From assembly GCA_020851455.1 (NCBI GenBank), contig JADZCT010000033.1, positions 62,001 to 126,000 on the forward strand: a stretch of DNA of 64,000 bases, written 5' to 3'. The position numbers and the translations under genes are program-made. The number at the start of each line of letters is the position of its first letter. The stretch's first letter is position 1. The notes under the pieces are model-generated. The model had not been told where the DNA came from. It did not search any database and saw only the letters and a list, made by a program, of their open reading frames with translations. Below are positions 28,182 through 37,047 of the stretch, piece by piece. The stretch is from Gemmatimonadaceae bacterium (GTDB taxonomy: Bacteria > Gemmatimonadota > Gemmatimonadetes > Gemmatimonadales > Gemmatimonadaceae).

Positions 28182-28210
28182 AAGCTAGGCGGCACGCTGC
28201 GGGCTGTCAC
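28182..28210 (-). promoter_or_regulatory. Promoter of tyrS
   Basis: On the minus strand, GTGACA (28210-28205) and TAGCTT (28187-28182) are exactly 17 bp apart. The ATG lies 6 nt beyond the -10, implying a leaderless message. The -10 belongs to an inverted repeat shared with the PBP promoter. Confidence 0.6.
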
Positions 28211-28236
28211 TCGCTGCGGAACGTGGCGCCGCTGCG

Positions 28237-28265
28237 TTGCCCAGCCCGCCGCGCCGCCCTAGCTT
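28237..28265 (+). promoter_or_regulatory. Promoter of the class A PBP gene
   Basis: TTGCCC (28237-28242) and TAGCTT (28260-28265) are 17 bp apart, ending 13 nt before ATG 28279, so the leader would be only ~6 nt. It has the same -10 hexamer as the tyrS promoter on the other strand. Confidence 0.55.
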
Positions 28266-28278
28266 CCGCGTTCAGTCA

Positions 28279-30378
28279 ATGGTCAAGAAGTCATCGCGCC
28301 TGCGCCGCGTCCTCGTTTACGCGGCCCTTGCCTGCCTTGTCCTCGCGGCGATCGGCGCCATCGCGGCCGGCGCCGCGTGGTCAACGATTTGCCGCGGGGG
28401 GGCGTGCCCGTCCCTTGCCGGGCTGGAACAGTATCAACCGCGGCAGGCAACGCGCCTCTACGCGGCCGACGGCCGCTTCATTGCCGCGATCGGACAGGAG
28501 CGCCGAACGCTCGTTCCGCTGGAGCAGATACCGCCCGTGGTGCGCGAAGCGTTTCTCGTGACCGAGGACAAGCGGTTCTACAGCCACCACGGAGTTGACT
28601 GGTTCCGCCTCGCCGGCGCCGCGGTGGCCAATGCGCGCGCGCGGGGAGTGGTGCAGGGATTCTCGACGATCACGATGCAACTCGCGCGGAACCTCTTCCC
28701 CGATGCGCTCAACCCGCTCGACCGCGGGCTGAAGCGCAAGCTGCGGGAGATGAAGGTGGCCCGTGCGATCGAGGCCACGTATTCCAAGAACCGGATACTC
28801 GAGCTGTACCTGAATCAGATCAACCTTGGCGGCGGGGCGTACGGGGTCGAGTCGGCGAGCGAACGGTACTTTGGCAAGACAGTCCAGGAACTCTCGGTAT
28901 CCGAGGCGGCTACTCTCGCGGCCATCCCCAAAGGGCCGGGGCGGTACAACCCGCGGCGGTTTCCTGACAGATCGGTGCAGCGCCGGAACACGATCATCGA
29001 ACTGATGCGGAGGGACGGGGTCATCGCCGATACGACCGCGTCGCTGGCCAAGGCATTTCCGCTCAGGCTCGCGCGGCGCGGAGCCGGCTCGCCGGAAACG
29101 GCTCCGTACTTCGTCGAGTACGTGCGACGCGTGCTCGAGGACAAGTACGGCAAGCGCCTGTACGAGCGTCCGCTGAAGGTCTACACGACACTGGATCTCG
29201 ACCTGCAGGGCGCCGCAGAGCGGAACCTCGACCGCCAACTCCGCATGGTCGAGAGCGGGCAGGCGGGCGCGTTTCCCCACAGGACGTACGAGCAGATCCT
29301 GGCCCGCGCCACGGCCGGCGAGGGCGACTCGCACGACGTGTCGTCGTATCTGCAGGGCGCGTTCGTGGCGATGGACCCGCGTTCCGGGGCCGTGCGCGCG
29401 CTGGTCGGGGGCCGCGACTTCGAGGATTCCCAGTTCGACCGCGCCACGCAGGCCCGGCGGCAGCCTGGCTCGACCTTCAAGCCAATCGTCTACGCCACGG
29501 CCATCCAGAGCGGCCGCCCGCCGAGTTACATCGTAGACGACTCGCCGCTCGTCCTGCCGCAGCTCGACTCCACCAAGCCGTGGGTGCCCCAGAACTTCGA
29601 CCTGAAGTTCAAGGGCCCGATGACCATGCGCGAAGGCCTCGAAGACTCGCGCAACATCATCGCCATCCGCGTGGGCATGGAAGTCGGCGAACAGAGCGTC
29701 GTTGACATGGCGGCGCAGTTCGGCATCTCGACCCCGGTGCCGCCGTATCCGTCTATCGCGATCGGTTCCGCGGACGTGTACCCGGTCGAGATGGTCGCGG
29801 CCTACTCCGTGTTCGCCAACCTTGGCTGGCGAGTCCCAACCACGCCCATCGTGCGCATCGAGGACCACAAGGGTCGCACGATCTATTCGGCCGAGTCCGA
29901 GCGTATCCAGGTACTCTCGCGCGACGAGGCGTGGCTGATGGTTGACATGATGAAGGGAGTGATCACGCGCGGCACGGCCGCAGGCAGCGTTGGCCGCTAC
30001 TTCCACATCCCCGCAGGTGGCAAGACCGGCACGACCAACGATTACACGGACGTCTGGTTCATTGGCTACACGGCGGACCTGGTCGCGGGTGTGTGGATCG
30101 GCTTCGACCAGCCCAAGCGGATCATGGACAACGCGCAGGGCGGCCGGCTCGCGGCGCCTGCGTGGACGAACTTCATGCGCGAGGTGTACGAGCGAAAGCC
30201 CCAGCCGCCCGACTGGCCACGCCCGCCGGGCATTACCTCCCGGCTCACCGACCGGGTCACGGGCCTCCTTCACGGGCCGCTCTGCCCGAAGGAGGATGCG
30301 TACACCGAGTACTACCTGCCGGGCACGGAGCCAACGCGCGAGTGCCCGCGCCGCGCGCCGGCCCAGAAGGGGCCGTGA
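28279..30378 (+). CDS. Class A penicillin-binding protein (PBP1A family)
   Basis: This 699-aa bifunctional enzyme polymerises and cross-links peptidoglycan. It has a short cytoplasmic basic tail, one membrane anchor (~10-35) and a GT51 transglycosylase domain with catalytic Glu in VTEDKRFYSHHGVD and the FSTITMQLARNLF motif. The transpeptidase has Ser398 (STFK), SRN at ~457 and KTG at ~582. ATG 28279 follows a promoter closely; an upstream in-frame start would precede that promoter. The stop overlaps the amidohydrolase start (GTGA). Confidence 0.95.
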   Translation: MVKKSSRLRRVLVYAALACLVLAAIGAIAAGAAWSTICRGGACPSLAGLEQYQPRQATRLYAADGRFIAAIGQERRTLVPLEQIPPVVREAFLVTEDKRFYSHHGVDWFRLAGAAVANARARGVVQGFSTITMQLARNLFPDALNPLDRGLKRKLREMKVARAIEATYSKNRILELYLNQINLGGGAYGVESASERYFGKTVQELSVSEAATLAAIPKGPGRYNPRRFPDRSVQRRNTIIELMRRDGVIADTTASLAKAFPLRLARRGAGSPETAPYFVEYVRRVLEDKYGKRLYERPLKVYTTLDLDLQGAAERNLDRQLRMVESGQAGAFPHRTYEQILARATAGEGDSHDVSSYLQGAFVAMDPRSGAVRALVGGRDFEDSQFDRATQARRQPGSTFKPIVYATAIQSGRPPSYIVDDSPLVLPQLDSTKPWVPQNFDLKFKGPMTMREGLEDSRNIIAIRVGMEVGEQSVVDMAAQFGISTPVPPYPSIAIGSADVYPVEMVAAYSVFANLGWRVPTTPIVRIEDHKGRTIYSAESERIQVLSRDEAWLMVDMMKGVITRGTAAGSVGRYFHIPAGGKTGTTNDYTDVWFIGYTADLVAGVWIGFDQPKRIMDNAQGGRLAAPAWTNFMREVYERKPQPPDWPRPPGITSRLTDRVTGLLHGPLCPKEDAYTEYYLPGTEPTRECPRRAPAQKGP

Positions 30379-31703
30379 ACGAGCACGCCGCGCGCGCGTG
30401 GTGCACTTCCTACCGTGCGGCGTGGGTGCTTCCAGTCTCGGCGCCGCCGATTCGCAACGGCGCGGTCGTCGTCGAAGGCGGGCGTGTGGCGTGGGTGGGC
30501 GGCGCGGGTGAAGAGCCGGCGCGGTTCGGCGCGCGGCCAGTCGAGCTGGGAGACGCGATACTGGGGCCGGGCCTCGTCAACGCCCATTCGCATCTCGACC
30601 TGCACGCGCTGCGCGGCCTCCTGGACGGGCTCCCGTTCTTCGAGTGGATTCGTGCGATCGTCGCGGCGCGGGCGTTCCTTTCGCCCGACGACCTCGCCAC
30701 AAGCGCGCGCGCGGGAGTGCTCGAAGGGCTGCTGTCGGGGATCACCACCTTCGCGGACACGGCGCCAACCGGCGCATCATTCGACGCACTGTGCGGACTT
30801 GGCGCCCGCGGAATCGCTTTCCTCGAAGCATTCGGCCCCGACCCGGCCGGGGCGCAGGCCGCGCTCAAGCGGACACGCGCGCTCGTGGCAGGGGTTCGCG
30901 CTCGAGAGACGGCCCTCGTACGCGCGGGCGTGTCTCCGCATGCACCGTACTCGGTGAGCGGGGCGCTCTACGCGGCGCTGGCGGGCTACGCGCGCAGCGA
31001 AGGCCTGCCGCTGGCTACGCACGTGGCCGAGAGTGAAGCCGAGTCCAGTTTCGTGCGTGACGGCGCTGGCCCGTTCGCGGAAATGCTTCGAAGGCGGGCG
31101 ATCGAGACGGACACGCGTGCCACTTCGCCTGTCGCGCTGATCGAGCGCTCCGGTGCGCTAGGCCGCAACGCGCTGCTCATCCACTGCGTGCGCTGCGACG
31201 CACGCGATATCGGCGTGATCGCGCATTCGGGCGCCGCCGTGGCTACCTGCCCGTTCTCGAACCGGTACTTCGGGCATGGCACGGCTCCCGTCGCGGACTT
31301 CCTCGCGGCAGGCGTCCGCGTTGGCATCGGCACCGACTCGATGGCCAGCAACAAGGCGATGCACCTGCTCGCCGAAGCCAGCGCTGCGGGGTTCAGTGGC
31401 ATGGAGGCGCAGTGGGCTGCCGCGTCGCTCGGCGGCGCGCTGGCCCTGGGCCTGGACAGGGAGGTCGGCTCGCTCGATCCTGGCAAGGCGGCCGATCTGG
31501 CGGCGCTCGCGTCTCCGGGTGCGGGAGCTTCTGCCGTCCTGCCGGCCGGTGCAGGCCCGGGCGCGGTACTCGTCACCGTCGCCGGCGTCGAGCGGGTTCG
31601 TGACGGCCAGTTCATTGGCGATTCTTCGACTGTCACGGCGCAACTGGAGTCGGCAGTCGGCCGGCTGAGCGAGTGGCGCACGCGAAACCGCGCGGTAGAT
31701 TGA
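30375..31703 (+). CDS. Amidohydrolase, TrzA/AtzA-type deaminase (possible aminofutalosine deaminase)
   Basis: This 442-aa metal-dependent hydrolase has GPGLVNAHSHLDLHALRG (metal-binding HxH), GVSPHAPYSVS, the metal His in ATHVAESEAE, the Zn His in LLIHCVRCD, and catalytic Asp in GIGTDSMASN. The family includes cytosine, S-adenosylhomocysteine and aminodeoxyfutalosine (MqnX) deaminases. MqnX would fit a bacterium making menaquinone by the futalosine route, but no other mqn gene is here. The start is GTG 30375, overlapping the PBP stop; no stop codon separates it from an extension into the PBP gene. Confidence 0.8.
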   Translation: MNEHAARAWCTSYRAAWVLPVSAPPIRNGAVVVEGGRVAWVGGAGEEPARFGARPVELGDAILGPGLVNAHSHLDLHALRGLLDGLPFFEWIRAIVAARAFLSPDDLATSARAGVLEGLLSGITTFADTAPTGASFDALCGLGARGIAFLEAFGPDPAGAQAALKRTRALVAGVRARETALVRAGVSPHAPYSVSGALYAALAGYARSEGLPLATHVAESEAESSFVRDGAGPFAEMLRRRAIETDTRATSPVALIERSGALGRNALLIHCVRCDARDIGVIAHSGAAVATCPFSNRYFGHGTAPVADFLAAGVRVGIGTDSMASNKAMHLLAEASAAGFSGMEAQWAAASLGGALALGLDREVGSLDPGKAADLAALASPGAGASAVLPAGAGPGAVLVTVAGVERVRDGQFIGDSSTVTAQLESAVGRLSEWRTRNRAVD

Positions 31704-31733
31704 AAATCAGGTACTACTTCACGCGGAGCCGGC

Positions 31734-32690
31734 ATGGCAGTGCAATCGGGCCGAACGGCTAAGATCTGGCGCGACGGGTCCATCGTGGACTGGGAGGACG
31801 CCACCATCCACGTCATGAGCCACGTCGTCCACTACGGGTCGGCCGTGTTCGAGGGGATGCGGAGCTATGAAACGCCCACGGGCGGAGGGGTGTTCCGCCT
31901 GCGCGAGCACATGAGGCGCTTCCACAACTCCGCGAAGATCTACGAGCTGCCCCTGCGCTGGTCGGTGGACGAGCTTTGCCAGGCCACGATTGATACGCTC
32001 GTCGCGAACGGCATCGCGCAGTGCTACATCCGGCCGATCATCATGCGGACCGGCGAGCAGATGGGCATCCATGGACACGGCTCGCCCACCGAGACGTTCA
32101 TCATCTGCTGGAACTGGGGCCGCGGCCGCCTTCCGGGCACGGGCCCGGCGGGCGGCTCCAACGTGTGCGTGTCGTCATGGCGCCGCCCGGCGCCCGATAC
32201 GTTCCCGACGATGGCCAAGGCGGGGGGCAACTACCTGAATGCCCAGCTCGCGAAGTCCGAGGCGGTGCGGAACGGCTACGACGAAGCGATCATGCTCGAC
32301 ATCGCCGGCAACGTCGCCGAAGGAAGCGGCCAGAACCTGTTCCTCGTGCGCGACGGCGTACTGTACACGTCGCCGATCGCGTCGGGAATCCTCGAGGGCA
32401 TCACCCGCGATGCCGTGATGCGGCTGGCCCACGACGCGGGCCTCGCCGTGCGCGAGATGGAGATCCCGCGCGAGATGCTTTACGTGGCGGACGAGGCGTT
32501 CTTCTGCGGCACGGCCGTGGAGATCACGCCGATATCGCACATAGACAAGTTCGTCGTCGGCTCTGGAAAGCCCGGGCCGGTCACGCTGCAGGTACAGGAG
32601 CGGTTCATGGCGATCGCCACCGGGAGGGCGCCCGACACGCACGGGTGGCTCACGCACGTCCCGGTTCCGGTCGCCGCCGGGAGCAGATGA
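31734..32690 (+). CDS. ilvE: Branched-chain amino acid aminotransferase
   Basis: IlvE makes the last transamination of Val, Leu and Ile synthesis. The 318-aa fold-type IV PLP enzyme has VHYGSAVFEGMRSY, the YIRPIIMRTG strand, the Schiff-base lysine in TMAKAGGNYLNAQLAKSEA, then EGSGQNLFLVRDGVLYTSP and CGTAVEITPI. It follows the amidohydrolase by 30 nt and overlaps the HNH gene with ATGA. No other branched-chain synthesis gene is nearby. Confidence 0.94.
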   Translation: MAVQSGRTAKIWRDGSIVDWEDATIHVMSHVVHYGSAVFEGMRSYETPTGGGVFRLREHMRRFHNSAKIYELPLRWSVDELCQATIDTLVANGIAQCYIRPIIMRTGEQMGIHGHGSPTETFIICWNWGRGRLPGTGPAGGSNVCVSSWRRPAPDTFPTMAKAGGNYLNAQLAKSEAVRNGYDEAIMLDIAGNVAEGSGQNLFLVRDGVLYTSPIASGILEGITRDAVMRLAHDAGLAVREMEIPREMLYVADEAFFCGTAVEITPISHIDKFVVGSGKPGPVTLQVQERFMAIATGRAPDTHGWLTHVPVPVAAGSR

Positions 32691-33277
32691 CAGGCGGCTG
32701 CCTCGCGCTCAACTCTTCGTTCGAGCCGCTGACCCTCGTCCCGCTCCGGCGGGCGCTGCGGCTCGTCATTGACGGGAAGGCGGAGATCGTCGAAGCCGAT
32801 GGCGATCGTATCGTTCGCTCGGAGCGGGCGGCATTCCCGCGCCCGATGGTCATCCGGCTCACGCGGTTCATCCACGTGCCACGCCGCTTCCGACGGCAGG
32901 TCACCAATACGTTCCTCTTCGCCCGCGACGCGTATACCTGCCAGTATTGTGGCCGGCCTGCGTCGCAGCTCCGCGCGCGCGAATCGCTGACCCGCGACCA
33001 CGTGGTGCCGCTGTCGCGCGGAGGCAGCAACGCGTGGACGAACGTCGTCACTGCCTGCAGCGGCTGCAACACCCGCAAGGCGCACCACCTGCCCGCCGAG
33101 ATAGGCATGCACCTGCTGCACCAGCCGACGGAGCCGCACTTCGTCCACCTGTCGTGGGCGGTGCGCCGCCTTACGCCGATCCAGGCGAAGTACATCAGGC
33201 TGTTCTATGGCACGGGCGTGCTGCACCAGATCGAGGCCCTGGAGCACCGCGGCGGCGAGGCCGCGCGCGGGGCCTGA
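32687..33277 (+). CDS. HNH endonuclease-like protein
   Basis: This 196-aa protein has an N-terminal beta-rich region and an HNH domain at ~85-140: a CQYC knuckle, then DHVVPLSRGG with the general-base His, NAWTNVVTAC and the second knuckle CSGCNTRK. This matches the widespread McrA-like HNH family whose members nick DNA; many stand alone and lack a known role. The ATGA overlap with ilvE suggests it is simply read through from that gene. No methylase or other restriction gene is adjacent. Confidence 0.85.
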   Translation: MTGGCLALNSSFEPLTLVPLRRALRLVIDGKAEIVEADGDRIVRSERAAFPRPMVIRLTRFIHVPRRFRRQVTNTFLFARDAYTCQYCGRPASQLRARESLTRDHVVPLSRGGSNAWTNVVTACSGCNTRKAHHLPAEIGMHLLHQPTEPHFVHLSWAVRRLTPIQAKYIRLFYGTGVLHQIEALEHRGGEAARGA

Positions 33278-33301
33278 CGGCTTTCCGGCCGCGAAAAGCG
33301 G

Positions 33302-33976
33302 TCAGGGCGCGCGAAACTGCGGCGTCGTCGCTTCGTACTCGAGCCGCACGCCGCCCAGCAACCGCGACGCCAGCGAGCGCACTGCCCGCGACAGCACGGA
33401 GGCCGGGTTTGCCTGGCCGGTAATCGCCGGCTCTATGTCGCCCTGCAGCCACCGGCTCACTTCGTCTATGTCGCGCTCGGAGAGCACTTCCACCACCAGC
33501 GTCGCCTGGTAGTACTGCGGCTGCGCCTGGCGTTGCGCGGCAATCCGTGCCGCGTTTGGACGGCCGATCGCACGCTCAGCGTCAGCAATGTCACGGAACT
33601 TGCCGAGCGACATGGCGTGGTCGTCCATCACCTGGACCACCTCGTACACGCGCTCCGTGGGAAGCCAGCGGGCGAGTACATCCCATTCGGTGGCGCCCTC
33701 GAGCTGGTCCACGAAGAAGCGTCCCCTGGACCACAGTTCTACACGAAAGTGGAACCGCGCGGGGAATCCGGACTGAATAAGCCCGCGAAGCCGCTCGCCG
33801 GCGAGCATGCGGGCTGCGGCGACCACCGGCCCGCGGCGCGTGAGCAGTGAGTCGGCCGGGAGCGTGATCGTGAGCGCAGGCCGCTCCTGTGCATGCGCAG
33901 GCCTTCCCGCCACGGCCGGCGCGGCAGCGAGCAGGAAGAGGCCCAGCCGCGATACGATCCGCCCGCGTCCGGTCAC
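33302..33976 (-). CDS. DUF4390-like exported protein
   Basis: This 224-aa protein has a signal peptide (ending PAHAQE), then strands and helices matching DUF4390-type proteins: LLTRRGPVVAAARMLAGERLRGLIQSG-like helix, FHFRVELWSRGRFF and YEVVQVMDD. The function is unknown. In several proteobacteria a DUF4390 gene sits beside an NtrY/NtrX pair, as it does here. The start is GTG 33976, 3 nt after the barrel stop. It is the last gene of the NtrYX-like run and faces the HNH gene convergently. Confidence 0.7.
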   Translation of the reverse strand: MTGRGRIVSRLGLFLLAAAPAVAGRPAHAQERPALTITLPADSLLTRRGPVVAAARMLAGERLRGLIQSGFPARFHFRVELWSRGRFFVDQLEGATEWDVLARWLPTERVYEVVQVMDDHAMSLGKFRDIADAERAIGRPNAARIAAQRQAQPQYYQATLVVEVLSERDIDEVSRWLQGDIEPAITGQANPASVLSRAVRSLASRLLGGVRLEYEATTPQFRAP

Positions 33977-33979
33977 GTG

Positions 33980-35680
33980 CTAGAAGCGCTGGTGAAGGCG
34001 GGCGACGAACCGGATCGGCTCGTTGCCTCCGTTGTTGACGGCCTTGGCCCAGTACAGGCCAAGGTTACCGAAGTCCACGCCGGCGCCAACGTCCACCTTG
34101 AACGAATCGAGCGCAGGCAGAGCGTACTGCCCGGTGTACAGCGGAGAGCCGTACGGCGGACCGGTCGTGATCCATCCTCGCCCGGCGTCGGCGAACAGCA
34201 CCCACGAAGTGCGGGTGTTCAGCCCGGGACGCCACCAGTCGCTGCGCGAATCGTCGCGCCACGCGTCGAACAGGAAGCGCGAACGAAGCTGCACCTGCGC
34301 AAGGGCAACGCGATCGCATTGTGCCGGCCGCCCGGCCTGCGCCATGACGCTCGTGCATGCAAGCAGGTCGTCTCCGTCGCTCGCGCGGAACTCATAACCC
34401 GGCAGCGTACCGGGCCCCCCGATCCCAAGCCGGCGCTGCGTGGGAAGCTGGTCACCGGCGAGCCAGCCGCCGCCGGCGACGCGCAAGTCGAGCCAGAGGC
34501 CGGGCGTGATGCGGTTGTACCGGCGGAGGTCCACGAACCCGCGCGAGTACCACACTCCCTCGGGCGTGACGGGTGCGAACGTGGCCCGCGGAGCGCCGAA
34601 CCGCGACAGCATCCCGCCGCCTTGCTCCAGCTCGACAATCGCGTACCAGCCCCCGAGCGCCGAGGACTGCCGGTCACGGGTATCCACCCGAAGGCGCGTC
34701 GTGAGCACGTGAAGCGACCCTTCGTCCATGGATGGGTTCGGCCGCCAGGCAGACGACCCGTGCATGAGACTCCACGGGTCGCGCGCAGGCCGGCCCCGCC
34801 ACCCCTCGTCGCTAAACGCAAAGGTGAGGTCCGCACCATTCCCGGCGACGAAGCGCGCGGACAACTCGCCGCCGTGGCGGACGAAGTAGTCGCGATAGTC
34901 CAGGCGGAAGAGGGCGGCTGCGAGGCCGGACTCGTCTTCACCAGACTGCCATGCCTCAGTGGGTTGCACGACGTCGAACAGGCGCCCGCCGAGCGCCACC
35001 CCGATCGGCTTGCCGAACTGCACCTCGGCGCTGGCGTCGTGCCCAACCGACTCGTTGTCCCACCTGACGGGCGATGCGGTGCGGCCAACCGCGAAGAGAT
35101 CCACCTGCACGGTGCCCCATGGCGTCGGCCTGTGAACTCGTGGCCCGGCCACAAACGACCAGCCCTCTATGCGGTTATACGCGCGTGACGCGACGTAGAG
35201 GTAGTCGGTTGACGCTTCCCCCCGGAGCCAGTCCCGGCGAATGCGGTGCCGACGCCACCATGTGCCACCGTACTCCGGCTCGGCGCTTGGCTCGAGCAGG
35301 TCGCCGGACAGGCGGTAACGCATGAGCTCTGGCTGCTGCAGCGTCTGGCCGCCGACAATGGCCGAATCGGCTCCCGTGATCGCGCCGCCGACGACTATGA
35401 GATCCCGCTCGACGCGCGCGCCGGGTGCGAGCCTGACGTCGGCATTGATCGCGACAAGCGATCCGCGAATCGTCCCGGCCACCGTGACCGGCCCGTTCAC
35501 CACGGCGACATCGCCGTCCGCAACCAGTCCTGCCGCCAGCCCGTACGGGCCGTTGGTGCGAGTCGTGCCCGACGCGTTCCAGACTGCCGCGGCGCGCTGC
35601 GCCGCGCTTGCGGGCGCGTCCTGCGCACCGGCGACGCCGGCTGCCGCCAACGCCAGCAGAACCGGGTTCATGAGTCGCAT
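33980..35680 (-). CDS. Omp85/BamA-like outer-membrane barrel protein
   Basis: The 566-aa protein has a signal peptide (ending GVAGAQ). A short region of bactofilin-like right-handed repeats follows at ~50-100 (DGDVAVVNGPVTVAGTIRGSLVAINADVRLAPGA), then ~430 residues of beta-strands. The last strand ends VARLHQRF, with a C-terminal Phe typical of BAM substrates. A GIGGPGTLPGYEFRASD block resembles the conserved loop of Omp85 surface antigens (VRGF/Y-like). No POTRA domains are seen, so it is not BamA itself. It lies between an NtrX-like regulator (2 nt) and DUF4390 (3 nt), so it is probably controlled with them. Confidence 0.75.
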   Translation of the reverse strand: MRLMNPVLLALAAAGVAGAQDAPASAAQRAAAVWNASGTTRTNGPYGLAAGLVADGDVAVVNGPVTVAGTIRGSLVAINADVRLAPGARVERDLIVVGGAITGADSAIVGGQTLQQPELMRYRLSGDLLEPSAEPEYGGTWWRRHRIRRDWLRGEASTDYLYVASRAYNRIEGWSFVAGPRVHRPTPWGTVQVDLFAVGRTASPVRWDNESVGHDASAEVQFGKPIGVALGGRLFDVVQPTEAWQSGEDESGLAAALFRLDYRDYFVRHGGELSARFVAGNGADLTFAFSDEGWRGRPARDPWSLMHGSSAWRPNPSMDEGSLHVLTTRLRVDTRDRQSSALGGWYAIVELEQGGGMLSRFGAPRATFAPVTPEGVWYSRGFVDLRRYNRITPGLWLDLRVAGGGWLAGDQLPTQRRLGIGGPGTLPGYEFRASDGDDLLACTSVMAQAGRPAQCDRVALAQVQLRSRFLFDAWRDDSRSDWWRPGLNTRTSWVLFADAGRGWITTGPPYGSPLYTGQYALPALDSFKVDVGAGVDFGNLGLYWAKAVNNGGNEPIRFVARLHQRF

Positions 35681-35682
35681 GG

Positions 35683-37047
35683 CTAGTCCCCCTTGATTCC
35701 CAGGCGCTTCATCCGCCGGTAGAGGTTGGGCCTGTCGGTCTGGAGCCGCCGCGCCGCCTCGGCGACCACACCCTCCGCGCTTGCGAGGGCGCGGGCAATG
35801 AGGATCCGTTCATACGCATCGAGCGCATCGCTGAGCGGAAGCGAATCTGCGGTCACGCCCTCCATCACTGGCGGTGTCGTGCTGCCGGGGGGGATCACCG
35901 CAGCCACCTCGGCCTCGCCAATGCGCTTCCCGGCGTGGAGAATCGAGAGCCGCTCCACGATGTTCGCCAGCTCGCGCACGTTCCCCGGCCAGCGATGCCG
36001 CGCCAGCGCCTCGATCGCTCCGGCTGTCCACTCGGGCGGCATCTGCGCCGACTTTCGCCGCTGCAGCTCTGCGAAGTGCCGGACGAGCAGGGGAACGTCG
36101 CCCGGGCGCTCGCGCAGCGGCGCCACTGCGATCGGGAGCACGTTGAGGCGGAAATAGAGGTCTTCGCGAAACCTGCCTTCGCGAACTTCCCTTTCCAGGT
36201 CGCGGTTCGTCGCGGCCACGATCCGTACGTCCACCCGGATCGGCTTTGCGCCACCGACCCGCTCGATCTCCCGCGCTTCGATTGCCCGCAGCAGCTTCGC
36301 CTGGGCCTCGGGGCCGAGGTCGCCGACTTCATCGAGCAGCAGCGTGCCCGTATGTGCGAGCTCGAAGCGCCCGATCCGGCGTTCGGCCGCACCGGTGAAG
36401 GCGCCACGCTCATGGCCGAACATTTCGCTCTCGACCAGGTCGCGGGGAATCGCTGCGCAGTTGACGCGCACGAAGGGCCGGTCGCGCCGCGCGCTGCCAA
36501 AGTGAATCGCCGCGGCGACCAGCTCCTTGCCGGTTCCGCTCTCGCCGCTGACCAGCACGCGCGAATCGGTCGCGGCCACGCGCTCGATCAAGGCATGGAG
36601 GTCGCGCATCACCTGGCTCTCGCCCACCATTTCGCCAGCCAGGCCAAGGTCGGCGCGCAGCGCCGCCCGCTCGCGGCGCGCCAGCCGGAGTTCGAGCCCG
36701 CTGCTTACCGCGAGCAGCGTACCCTCCGGCGTAAGCGGTTTCTCGAGGAAGTTCACCGCCCCGAGGCGCGTTGCGCGCACCGCATCAGCGAGCCCCGCGC
36801 GGCCGCTCATCATGATCACCGGAAGGTCGGGGAACAGCTTGCGCAGCCGCTCGAGCACGGCCATCCCGTCGAGCGCGCCGGGGATCATGAGGTCGAGCAA
36901 CACCAGATCGGGCTCCGATTCCTCCGCCATCGCCACGCCGACGGCCCCGTTGCCGGCGTCGCGCACGTCATAGCCTTCGCTCGCGAGCAGCGCGCCGACC
37001 ATGCGGCGCACGTTCGCCTCGTCGTCAATGATCAGGATGGATGGCAT
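35683..37047 (-). CDS. NtrC/NtrX-family sigma54 response regulator
   Basis: The 454-aa protein has a receiver domain (acidic DDE at ~8-10, phospho-acceptor Asp52, Lys in EKPLTPEG), an AAA+ domain with Walker A GESGTGKE, the sigma54-contact loop GAFTGA and Walker B LLLDEVGDL, and a C-terminal Fis-type helix-turn-helix. The GAFTGA loop is intact, so it should activate sigma54 promoters. It overlaps the sensor kinase gene by 16 bp. I did not find a clear -24/-12 element in the window. Confidence 0.92.
   Translation of the reverse strand: MPSILIIDDEANVRRMVGALLASEGYDVRDAGNGAVGVAMAEESEPDLVLLDLMIPGALDGMAVLERLRKLFPDLPVIMMSGRAGLADAVRATRLGAVNFLEKPLTPEGTLLAVSSGLELRLARRERAALRADLGLAGEMVGESQVMRDLHALIERVAATDSRVLVSGESGTGKELVAAAIHFGSARRDRPFVRVNCAAIPRDLVESEMFGHERGAFTGAAERRIGRFELAHTGTLLLDEVGDLGPEAQAKLLRAIEAREIERVGGAKPIRVDVRIVAATNRDLEREVREGRFREDLYFRLNVLPIAVAPLRERPGDVPLLVRHFAELQRRKSAQMPPEWTAGAIEALARHRWPGNVRELANIVERLSILHAGKRIGEAEVAAVIPPGSTTPPVMEGVTADSLPLSDALDAYERILIARALASAEGVVAEAARRLQTDRPNLYRRMKRLGIKGD

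Larger units (their letters stand above)
28182..28265. repeat. Inverted repeat joining the divergent tyrS and PBP promoters
   Basis: The 12-mer AAGCTAGGCGGC at 28182-28193 recurs in inverted form at 28253-28265 as GCCGCCCTAGCTT with a single extra C. Each arm contains the -10 element of one of two divergent promoters, spaced ~60 bp apart. It could be a symmetric regulator site or the by-product of two similar promoters facing away from each other. Confidence 0.55.

Noticed and set aside
28381-30273. Minus-strand open frame of 630 codons across the PBP gene
   Set aside because: Antisense to a clear class A PBP, with no domain; its amino acid composition is that of shadow frames here.
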